Shown here piece by piece: positions 29,701-41,700 of a stretch of DNA of 64,000 nucleotides. The position numbers and the translations under genes are program-made. The stretch is from Papilionanthe hookeriana x Papilionanthe teres (taxonomy: Eukaryota > Streptophyta > Magnoliopsida > Asparagales > Orchidaceae): the NCBI GenBank assembly GCA_022702705.1, contig CM040421.1, positions 60,614,621 to 60,678,620 on the forward strand. Reading direction: 5' to 3'. The notes below the pieces were generated by a model that saw only the letters and a program-made list of their open reading frames with translations, did not search any database and was not told where the DNA came from. Every line of letters begins with the position of its first letter. Within the stretch, counting starts at the first letter, position 1.

Positions 29701-32700
29701 ACAGTTTTTTCCAAGAAATGTAGTGAAGCCCCAACGATTCTCATCTTTGTTCTAGAGAAAGTTCGGGTATATTCGCTCAATTTCATTAAGGACATTCCGC
29801 AAGAGTTCCGTTTGACTAAGAAGAAAAGTGAGCTTTGCAAGCAGCAAAGAATTCACAAGAGTAAGTCGGCACGCAAGAGAGAGGTGGGAGTTCCCCCAAG
29901 CCTGGATTTTAGCGGCAACTTTCTACGTATTTTGGCAAAATCAGCTTTGATCAATTTTCTCATAACAAGTTTAACTCCCAAATATTCTAGTCCTTCGACA
30001 TATTTGAACCCCAAGTATCTCGCAATTCGGTTTTTCTTCCGGTTAAGATAATGGAAGACTTGCACTGCATAATCCTTTAGCCAGTCCACTTGCAATAATT
30101 CGAGGAGCAAGTTGAAGTTCTTGGGCAATTCTCATGGATGCTTCAACAAACAGAAGAATGTCATCTGCGTAGAAAAGGCGCGAAATTCTAGTGCCGCCTC
30201 TAAGGAGGGAGATGTCAATATGATTGTTATTCTTCATAGTTCGAGAGAGATCTCCGAGCACAAGATAAACTAGTACAGTGATAGGGGAAACCCTTCTCGA
30301 AAGCCACAACTAGCATTAATCCATCTAGTCCTTTGGATATGTATAGATGTTACATTCTTGTTGCTCCCTTCATCAGTGACAAGATTTCATACATTTTACT
30401 TTACAATGTTGCGGGTGTAGAATATGTTGTGATGAAACCACTGCTGATCCTTCATAACATCAATTTGTAGTACATATCGAACCACAAGCATCTCGCCCTC
30501 ATCTGGTGAGAGTTGTACTCACCATTTTCCTCAGTTGCCTCTTCGTCACTAAGTTCCTTCAATACAACCTGCTTGATGCAGGATACAACTCGACTCGTCA
30601 AACAACTGAAAGCGATGTGTCCAAAACCATGACATATGAAGCATTTTCTGACTGGGACTATAGTTGGCAAGCTACTCTTCTCAGGCTATTCTCACTCTGA
30701 GTGACCCAGTCCTGCTCCTGACCAGACTTCGCAACTCCCTAAGGAGTGCTCCTAGAACTGTCTCCAACTGGGGGTGGTTGTCTAAATGGTGTTGGGTGCC
30801 TGCTCTACTTCTATTTTCTCTTCACCTTCAGTGCCAAGATCTGAACATCACCCAAAGATTAGTAAAATTTTATTTGACCACATTACCGATGGAGGGCTTC
30901 AATTCTCCCAAGTAACTGCCTATTGTGTGCTCCTCTGGCTCCGTCTAATCACATCTCAGCTTGAGCTACATAAACACTTGACCAGGTTTTAGCAATTGCC
31001 TCTGTGGCAGCATGATAGGGATTGGCGGTTGGGAGGTGGAAGGAGGTGTGTAGGGGAAAGAAATTCTTTAGGTGGCGGTAAAGTTGAGTATGGGTGGTGC
31101 TAGAAACCCCATGATAGGATTAGATTTAGGCTAGCTCTGATATCAAATAAAACCGGAGTTAACCAAACAACAACTATTACTAAAATTAAGTACAACCAAA
31201 CGCACAAAAATAGGGAAAAAAAACTAACACAACACAAACTGAAACTAGGGCTAGCACCAGGGGTGTTGGTGATTGGCTATCGAGGTGGGAAGGGGGGGTG
31301 GAGAGTGTTGGAATGAGAATAAGGGGGAGCTGGTGTGAGGCAAAAACAATACGAAGAGGGTAATTGGGTTGCAATTTAAGGGAAGGCGGTAAGTATGGAG
31401 GGGTAGGACTGTAGAAAGGTGGCAAGCGCATGTCCTCGAGATGACGGCAGCGAGGAGGGTTGCGACAATGGGAAAACTGATTGGAAAGTGTGGAGAGTAA
31501 CCCGACCGCAATTACACAAGTAAAATAGCTTATAAAAATTATGGTCCAACTTGACCACAAATCAGATTAAGCGGCTAATGTACGATAATTAAATATTAAA
31601 GTTTTTATAAATAAATATAAATCATACAGTATGGGTACTACGCAAGTATACGTATCGTTTCAAGTAATATAAAGTTTTCTTTTTAAAACCCCAGATATCG
31701 ATCTCACGGGGAAGCTAAGTTAATTAAAATAAGTGAAAGAAAAATTTAGTAAGGAAAATCTACTTAAAAACTAATCTACTAAAAATACTAATATGCAAGT
31801 TACTCAAGTAGAAATTGCAAGTAAGAAGGTAATTTAAATATTTTAACACAATAAACAAATATTCTTTCCCCATACGAAATATTTCATGATTAGTAAACAT
31901 TTAAATTAGTTTGAGAACTTTGAGAATGTGGTACTGTGACAAATAGGAACATATATATTATTTACCCTTGTTACAGTGCATAAAGAACATTGACTAGTTT
32001 TTAAAGATTTGATCAGAATGTATTATTAGTAGTAAGGACGAATTATAGGCTCACTTCTAGATTCCACTAAGAGTGCCTATGGTCGGGCCTACTAATGACC
32101 ATTCAGCTCTTTTTTAAACTAATTTGATAGAATTTGATCGTTCATTCTAAAAACATAATCGATTTTACGCCCTTCAAGATTATCTCCCTATCTATTTGCA
32201 CCTCCCCTTCGAGGATTCTACGATCTACGCTTTCAAGGAAATGTGATACATACTAAGTTAAGAACTCTTAGCCCACGGTCAGTTCTTAAGAATTCTCCAC
32301 AGATTTTAACGATACAAGAAGCCAATTTGTAGGGTAAATGAAGATCAGGTGAAGTATCATCACAAATTTTGGAAGAAGAAAAGCTAAGTTCTCAAAACCA
32401 AATTAAATCCTTAACTAAATCATTTCATATTCGTAGGGAGAAAGAGAAGAAGACTACTCAGAAAGCATCGGATTCACACCACAAATTATGTTTATATGAT
32501 TCAAATTCAAAATACAATACTTAAGAACCAAGACATAAATACTTATCCGGAATGATATCCAAGCAATCCTTTGAAGTTTCTCTGACTCCGACTGACTTTT
32601 AGAAGACACTAACTCCAGCAATCACACTAAAACACTCTAAACTCTCACTAAAGTGAATAACACTCCACACTCTTTAACTTAATGACAATACACGCCTCTT

Positions 32701-35700
32701 TCACTCTTACAACACCTACAACACACTTTTGTTGTAGAATCGCCTTATATTTATAGAACTTCGAAAATGACCATGGGTTACTTCAGGCATCTCTTCAAAA
32801 TTCGTCCACATTCAATGCATATTCTAGAAATTTCCTGCGCGAATGGAAATTTGTCGAGAGACTTCTATATTAACCGTGGTGCCTAAGCACCTCTTCGTTG
32901 AAAAATTGATTCTTTGTGTTTATATTCATTGTATCTTGTTTATAACATATGGGAATTTGTCGAGAGACTTCTATATTGCTTCTGAGGCATCAATAACCGT
33001 CACAAAACCGTCCAAGAATTCTCTAGATTCCACTGCTGTGTCTGGCGCCTGAGAGCCAGAATCAGCCTTTTTTTCTTATTTTCTTCACTTGGCTCATTTT
33101 TGCTCATTTTACTCCTTTTTTTACTCTTTTTCTTCATAAACTCATTTTATTATACTTGCAACCAAAAATACAAGAAATAACTTTCATTAAAGGGTAATAT
33201 CTTTAAAATATTAATTAAAAATGATATAAAATTTTAGGTAGTTTTAAGGTGGATCAGAGAGGTGGTTGACGGTTACGAGAAAACGATAAAGTGGATGTTT
33301 TTCGGTAGGTCGTAGTAAATATTGTGATGGCGGCGATAGAAGGAAGGTTGCACGGTGGGAAGGTCGAGGATAATTACCACCTCAGACAAGATATATTTGG
33401 AGCAGCACATGTTGTCAGATACAACCCTAGAAGAGAAAACTTAGAAGTTGACGGCTGAACTGACCAAAAACCTTTTAGAAAAACTGCCCTAAACACAATG
33501 AAGCAACATATATATAGTGCTAGATAACAAAAGGGGGACCCACTAATATTGTGCGGCAACCCTAGACCATAAGAAGGGTCAGTGGCCCCTTCTTTCTCCC
33601 CTGTTGAACCAACTCAGCCGCCCAAATGGTCCAGCGTCTAGTTTAGTGTGGAACATCTGCATCCCACACTGTAGCGGAATATGTGCATCCACAAAATCGC
33701 GGGAGACACCCTGCGCCGCATGCTTTGTCCTTCGCTAACTTTAATTGACATGGTGGTCATAAGTGAGGGTTGTAACAAACAAAACTTGGGGGCAACAAAA
33801 ATTTAATTCAAGTGTTAAGGGACCCTTCTAATAGACTCAGAATAATAATTCATGGCTTCAAGAAATTGATAGAGAGAACATGGTCAATATAAAATGCATA
33901 AATAAGTCCTCATCTATACTTGGAAGTTCTCCAACATACCGGCATTATAGATATTCAAACAAGTGGTAACATAATTTTTCTTATGACTAAATTGATAGGA
34001 ATAATATGATTGTCCATAAAATAATCAAAAAATCATTTTACCATGATGCATATTTCCCCGTTTAAAACAAACTGCAATGTACCTGATGAAGCAAGGAAGT
34101 TGATGATAGATGCATACTACTAATTATGAATGGTTTCACCTTTCAATTGAAAAAAAGAGGTGTTACACAAGTGATAAAAGCCAATAAGGCTTCATGCACA
34201 TAAAAATAAAATTGTTTTTCAAGTAGATCCATTGTTGCTTAGGCCTTGTACCAAAATTTGAAAATAAGGTAAAAATAAACAAGACAATAAGGAGAATGAA
34301 AAAAAAAAATAACTCAGTTAAATTACAATAATGAACATTATTATCATCTATAACTTTCTAGAAATTATAAGCAGTCAAGATCAACTTTTTAAAGGAAGAA
34401 CAAAAAATATGCCAGCTACATTGAAAGGCCCAGAGAGTAACCTTCAATAAAGGAGTTCCATAAAGCACCCTAACCTAGATTCGGAAGATTATTATCATTT
34501 AGTGAATGCAACCAGAAACATATCAGAATGTAATGCCTAGCCCCTAAAACAATCCAAAATTATATCATTAAGAAGTACCTTCCAATAGATTTTGTACCGA
34601 GGTAACAAGTACTGCCCCTAAGTATATTAATGCCTCAATATAAAACTTAAAAGTCCCAAAAAAAGATGATTAGAGGTCGTCACTTTAGTAACTCTAATCA
34701 AAGTTTCCACTCTGTCTCGATTTGGGCCATCATCTACATCTTTAGGTCATGTTCCAAAGTTCTCATAGCTCTGGAGTTGATTAAGAGAATATAGATGTTG
34801 CTTTAGTCAGCAAAAAGGTAACAACTGACTTTTTGCTTCTTTTGCAATTTTCCACTTAGATTCTAATTTATAGTCTTTCAAGGGCTCCTCGATATCTTTG
34901 CCCAGGGTTAACTCTAAGAACGAATTTCTTAATAACTTTAGCTATCAGTATGCGATCAATTTTTTCCACACATTATCGTTAAATACCACTTTTTCCCCAG
35001 ATCTTCACAAACTAGCATCATCAATAAGTTTGATACAAGAAAATATACCATAATAGCATAGTCCCAAAAATCTAGTGAAGAATATAAGAATTCTAAGCAA
35101 GGAATTCAGCTTCCTTCAACTCATAAACCTCTTCTCAAAGTTTTTACACAGGGGATGACAAAAAAACTTGCAGAATTCTCCTCTGCAGAAGAAAATCAAT
35201 AGAATTACTTAAACTTTCAGCACCTAAATCACCTTTAGGTTTGCCCAAAAAAATAAAAACGCGTTTTTATAGAGTGTAGACATTAGAGAGAAACTATATG
35301 CTGCTTCCTTTTTCTCTGTTAAAGAATGCAAAATACTTAAACTATATACAGCTAACGAACAGAATATCCTCAACCACCAAACTTAGAATACAATTATAGC
35401 CTATAAAGGATGCTTAATGAAATAGCTGCCCAAATCTCACCTTGTTCGAAACATAAAGCCTTTCAATAATTGCAGATAATTTCAGTTACGTCCTAAAGGG
35501 AATAGAGGTTGAATATCCACAGTGCTTCACAAACTGGTTGTAACTATAAATCATCGCTAGCTTGGATTTCAAATTTCCAAAGTTTATAAGGCGCTTTGTT
35601 AGAATATCTGATTTATAGGTGTATACACAATCCTCATTATTTTTAGTGTCTCTTTGATGTAGTAATGATCAATTTTCAGGTGGTTCGTTCTGCCATGATA

Positions 35701-38700
35701 AACAAGATTCTTTGCAATGCGAATGACAGCTCTGTTGTTAGAAGACATCTTTATCTTTTTTTTTTTTTTTTTGTATTAAAAGTATAACTCCGCAAGTAAC
35801 CTTGTCAACCGCATTCTTACATATATGTTGTGGGACACAGCTCTAAATTCAACCTTTATGTTGCTTCTAGCAACAATTAATTGTTTATTGCTTCTCTAAG
35901 TGACCAAGTTCCCCATGCAAAAGTGCAATGCCCTACAGTTGAGCTTTGTTCTGTTGTTGAAAAAAATCAAGAAACACTTCAATGCCTCTATTTAAAGTCT
36001 TCTTGGAAGTAGGATCGATTTACATCACTCTTCTCTTTTCAGCATTGTCAAATTTGATACATAATCTCCAAGTGCATTCCATTATTGGATTGCTCGTGAA
36101 CCAACTTAACATACTTACTAAAAAGGCAATGTCTGATTTTAAGTGTGAGAGATAAATGAACTTCCAAACTAATCTTTGATGCCTAGCCTAATCCCCAGAA
36201 GGGCTTCTTTCTTCCATTCAAACTTTATTTGCATGGGTTCATATCGGTGCAGGCTGGTTTGCATCAAAGCATTTTTTTCCCTGCAAATCTAAATACATAC
36301 TTCCGTTGAAAAATAGAAATACCATTGTTTGACCAAGCCACCTCCTTGCGAAGAAGTATTGGTGGTGACCAAAGTCTTTAGGCTTGAACACTTCAGCATA
36401 TCTTCCATATTGTCTTCAGTAAGCACAAAGTCATCCCAATATACAACAAGGATGCTCATTTTCCTTTTGAATGAAAATTTTGCACCAAAGACTTGCATAC
36501 GTTGTCCGCATTGCCACTATTATCAAAACCTAGAGGAATTTCCATATATATTTCTTCTTATTAAGTCTCCATATAGAAAGGCATTCCTATTATCTAGTAG
36601 ATGTAGAAGTCAATCTAGATTTGTTTCCAACTATAACAAAACTCAGATTGGATTAAGTTTAACTACCAGGATTGGTACTGGAATTAACCAACCCTATGAT
36701 AACGTAAGCAATTTTTATCAAGCAAATGACTCAGGTTACAACCACGACTCCAAAACAGAAACAGTAACACAACAAAAATAAAGATCCAGCTAGGGCCAAG
36801 TAGGGAAATTCAGGGGCAGCGGTGGTGTCGGTGTGGTGGTGGGTGTTGGAGTGGAAGGGTGGAGGTTAGGTGACTGGAAGTAAGGTTGGAGGGTGGTGTA
36901 AAGCTAGGAGTAGGGAGAAGGGAGTTTAACAAAGGTGGTGAGATGGTCTGAAGTGGCAGCAAGATAAGGTCAGCGGTCTGAATTAGGTAAGAGAGGTTTG
37001 AAGGGCTGGAGGAGTGAACGGAGAGATTGGGAGTGGGCCGTTAACGGTCTAGAGCTGACAGGGAGGGATCAGAAAACTCGACGGCTAGAGCAAGAGGGAA
37101 GTTAAGTGGGACGGCTAGCGGCGGGTTCATGGAAAGAAGGATGGCGGCAGTTTTAGGGAAAAAGTGGGCTAGCCGACAGCAAGGAGCGATGGAAGTGGAG
37201 AACCGGGGAAGAAAGTAAGAGAGGATAAAAACCACCTCGGAGCAGGGTACAGCCAGAACATCACCTGACCTTAAATACGGCCCTAGTAAGGAACAAGGCC
37301 TCTAGGCAAAAATTTGAGATAACATACAACATAACATAACCATAAACTCAACAAACACACATATAAACAGAGATAGATGGGTGGGAAACGAAAAAAATAA
37401 TGGGGGAAGGGTACAGTAATTCCCGCTTCAAATAGGGTCAGCAAGCCTCCTGCTAGACTGGGATCCTGTTCTGGCCAGTTTAGTAGGCCATCAAGCCACA
37501 TGCCAATCTCCCAAGGTTGGGAAGTTTTAGCGTCGCACGTCGAAGCTCTAGCTGCATGTTGACGACAATGGCGTTGCTATAATCTTCTGGGGCTGAAGGA
37601 TCTCCTGATGTAGTTCCAGGAGCACATGGATCCAACTAATAGTTACACTGTCCCCCAAAACACCAAAGAAGTTTCTCCACTTGCCAGTATATCTCCATAT
37701 CAATTCGTTCTTCTGGGGGTCTATTACTGAACTAAACTGAATTTGTGTATCTCACCAATGCTGTTGAATACTCCCAAAGTAGTCCACATCGACTTAGCAA
37801 GGGCGCCTCCAGTTTCGCGCTCCACCGAATAGAGGACTATGTGGTTCCCACCCTTTGTGAAGGAATAGGTGTTTATGGATCCATCATGCTAAGCTCTACA
37901 GTCAAATTGCAACGATCTCCCCAACATAAGGTGACAAGCATCCATAGGGGTCACGTCGCACCACACCTGATCCTGCAACTGGCTCCAAATCAAAAATTCC
38001 ACTAGACACATCTGATCGATGCTAACTTTATTCTCCTTCAGCCACATCAGAGAATATGGTTGGGAGTGCTTCTAAGTCATGAAGCCCAACTCTCCACTAT
38101 AGGGGTTAGACCAAGTAGAATAAGCCAAAAGAAGATATCGCATTTAAGATCTTATAGGGCGTTTTGAAAAGACCAGAATAAAGAAGGTTTCCTACCAAAG
38201 AGAATGACTATAACAGCCCGAACTCTGATCCATCGAGATAATGCCCACTTAGGCCTAATAGCCACACAATTCTCGTTGGTGTAACTTCCTGAGAAGTCAC
38301 ATATTTAAGGAGTGCTCCTATGTGAGTAAGCTTAACTTTTAAGTTTCTATTAAAACTCCAACTGTACACCCTGTTATGTAAGAGTTCAGATTCATTCTAC
38401 CATTAAGGGGTTTCACAATCTCCCCCACTTAAGTAATTGACATCTTTCTCAGCCTCTAAAAATATAAACATCCACCAAACAAATAGAATTCTAGAAGTAG
38501 CCCCTAGAGATTCAAGAGGTGACTCTCACCATGTAGCATTTTTGTCCTGTGTGATTTTAAGAGAGGTATTTCATGGCATAGCACTTTGTTCAGTGTGACA
38601 CTTAGCTCCCATCTTCAGATTGGCATAATGCTTAGATACCACTTGTAACAACATGAACTTTCACCCATCAAGATATTGTCCACTTTGGCCTAGTAGCCTC

Positions 38701-41700
38701 AAGATTTTTTCCCTTTGGTGTAACTTGTAGAGAGTGCTCCAGCACAAGCATGCTTAACTTTAGAGTTTCAGCCAAAACTCCAACTGTACACCAAAACATG
38801 CCTCAATATTTAAGAGTTCTACTTAAGGGGTTTCACAATGACTTTAGGGGATTATCAAGCAGTTGTATCCTCATTGGAGTTGCTCATCAAGAATATCAGC
38901 TTAGAGGAGTCAACAAGAGAGGTCGAGCTAGAGATGATCACACCAAACCAAGGAATTGCTAAAAGGAGAACTCTAAGGGAATGGCATGGAAGAGCATGGA
39001 TGGATAGTCTTGTAACCCAATAAGTGCTTAGAAAAGAGACCAAGTTCTCACAAGGAAATCGAGTTCTAGGAAGTAGGAAAATTCTTGGAATGAGATCGAT
39101 TTCTTAAAAGTAGGCCCATTTTTCGGGCTCTCTGGTGAAAAAGTCAAAATAATAGTCCTAATGAGACCAACTTGGAAAATTATGAGACAAAGGATAAATT
39201 CTTTCAAAGATCTCCCTATTCTCAAGTAGTGACACATTGCTACTCAGCAGATACAACTGTTTGTAGGGTAATCCATGAGGTGTTAATTTCAGTTGAATTT
39301 GAACAATGTTTAGAGGCAACCAAAAGTGTAGGCAAACTATATATATATAAAATAGTCAATTGACGAGTTAATCAGAGCAGATTCATTCGATTCAACTATA
39401 TTCAGAAAGTTAATATGGGCGATGGCTGCCTCTAAAACCCCAAAGTTAGATTAACTATATGGAACATATACACTCCATATAGGATGCCAGCAAAATGGTA
39501 TTTATAGTGAATTAAGTTCTTTTGAATTTCGGTTTCCATGAAAGACAATCAAAACAAGAATCGTACTTCCTAGTGTAAATCTCAAATTTTAGGAGTAAAA
39601 TTAATTGTGTTGTGTTTGGGATATAGAGAGTTTAGGAAAAGAATGCTGCTAAGATTGTTTGTGATTTAGGTGATGGCTCAACAATCTCATTCTTTTCAAA
39701 ATCGATATTCAAGTGTGATAGGTAAGATCTTCAGATACTCCACCTTAGAATTGAAAGCTTAGAACGGTAAAATTGATTCTCAAAAAGAGTTGCATCCATG
39801 GAGTCACAAAAAAAAAAAAAATCATAATCAGTGAGTTGCGTTTTTAACCTTTTAAATTTGAAGAAAATGCATTTGAGACATTCAAGGTCAAACTTGCTAG
39901 AGTATTATTAATTTGAGTGATCAAAAAAAGTAAAGTTAAATAATTTAATTGAAATAATGGGAAAAATCCAAATGCTAAGATATAAAGCAATAAGGGTTTG
40001 GCATGAAGTTTTGAGGTTCAAGAATCAAGAAGGCATCCGCTCTATGACGTATACTGTAGCAAAGACGGCTTCGCCCAAAAAATAATTTGAAATGTGAGTA
40101 CAAAACATATGGGATCCAAGAACTTCTAATATATTACATATTTTCTTTCGCAACTCAATTTTATTGAAGAGTGTCAGTACAATAGTTTTAAAGAACTATC
40201 CCTTAACTTAAAAAGTATGATGCAATAATTGAATGGTAATACTCTCTCTCACTGCCGGTCTTGAGGCATGTATGTATATTGGCTTGAAATTAGGTCTGAG
40301 CCATGTTGTTGAAGTTCCTGAATATTTGACACGCTTCTACATTTTCTTTCATAAGAACTAACCTTGTAACACCAGTGGGATCACCAATAAAGATGATGAA
40401 GCATCTAGAAATTGTCATGTTCTTGATTCTAAAAGGTCCCCAAATATCATTGGGTATCCTAGAAAAAAAGGCAAGATGATTTTTGTGGTTGCTTTTGGGA
40501 GGTATGGCAAACATTTTCAAACAATTGACAAATGTGACACTATAATGATTTTGAATTTTCATTGAAAAATAAGGATATCTGTTTTCAAGCTTTTTTTTTA
40601 ATGATAAGATTGTCATGCAATGAGATGTACTTCTAAAATACAGAAGCATCTCCAATTATATGATCTGATACACCTAGGTAAACGAGACAGGAACTTGAAT
40701 TTCCCAATTTTCTTAAGACACTTAAATATTTATCTTTTTCTACAATAATAAAAATACCTCAAGGAGAGGCAGTGCTCCATTATGATTGTTGGAAACATTT
40801 TTTTGTTAATGTCGTAATTTTTCCTTGAAGGGCTCAACTCTGTTGAAGTAGCAGCAAGGTTAACATGATTATCCTACGTCATAAATGGGAAGATGGTCAA
40901 TTGGCTTTTCATGTATTTTCAGCAAGAATACTTTGTTTACAGTTTTTTGGCAGTGCTCGCACCAAGGTGAACCTTTATCAGCCGATTGTTGTAGTTGAAT
41001 TAAGGTCCTCAGGTAACCAAAGCAAAACCCTCAATGGTTAAAGCTATATATTGAGAACGCGCTGTCACTTTCTTCATGTTCTCTTCTCTTCAAACTTCTA
41101 ATATGGCTTCTCTGAGACTTCAAAGTGGCTTACTGCAAAGGATTCATTAGCATGCTTCATCAAGTTCATAAGTAAGGCCAAATAAGAACTTATAGATCTA
41201 GTCTTCTTCAACAATTTTGTTGCATTATCGGCTGTCAAAATGACAATCATAATCCAACTCTTCAAGGAAATCTACTATAAAGTTATCGTCAATTTTGAGT
41301 AAGAATATAAAGATAATCAATTGCAAAGAGTTCAACTTGCCTTGGACAATGGAGCATTGGCTTGATCACAAAGATTATCTATTTTCTTTAGGGGTATGTT
41401 TCTTTCGTTGTCTCCCACGTATTTTTAGCAACTTGTATATATTTTTTTTCTACAATCTTGTTGGTCATAGAGTAGATCAACCAGAGTATTAACATATTAT
41501 TCTCTAATTTCAATATTATGAATCATGAATAATAGAGTAGACAGCCATGCCAGTGAGGTAATTGTATTTCCCTTTTCTTGTTTAAACATTAAAAATGATT
41601 GAGACCACCAGATATAGTTTTATCCGTTGATTTTTAGCATGTAATTCAAAGGATAAAGACTGCGGTTCCCTTCGGCTTGTTGATGATGATTTCTCTGGGA

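Larger units (their letters stand above)
26765..33777 (-). mobile_element. Ty3/gypsy-type LTR element, gag-protease only, with two nested insertions
   Basis: Two LTR copies of about 0.87-0.89 kb flank an internal region. The right (5') copy is followed on the minus strand by a primer site at 31,134-31,145 (TGATATCAGAGC). Gag remnants with a CCHC knuckle lie at 30.5-31.1 kb and a retropepsin remnant at about 28.08-28.25 kb. Reverse transcriptase and integrase are absent, so this is a deleted or non-autonomous form. It was hit by a LINE (about 28.3-30.33 kb) and by a 1,759-bp element in its 5' LTR. Ty3/gypsy assignment rests on the protease and knuckle context; no TSD found. Sense to PELOTA. 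Confidence 0.72.
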
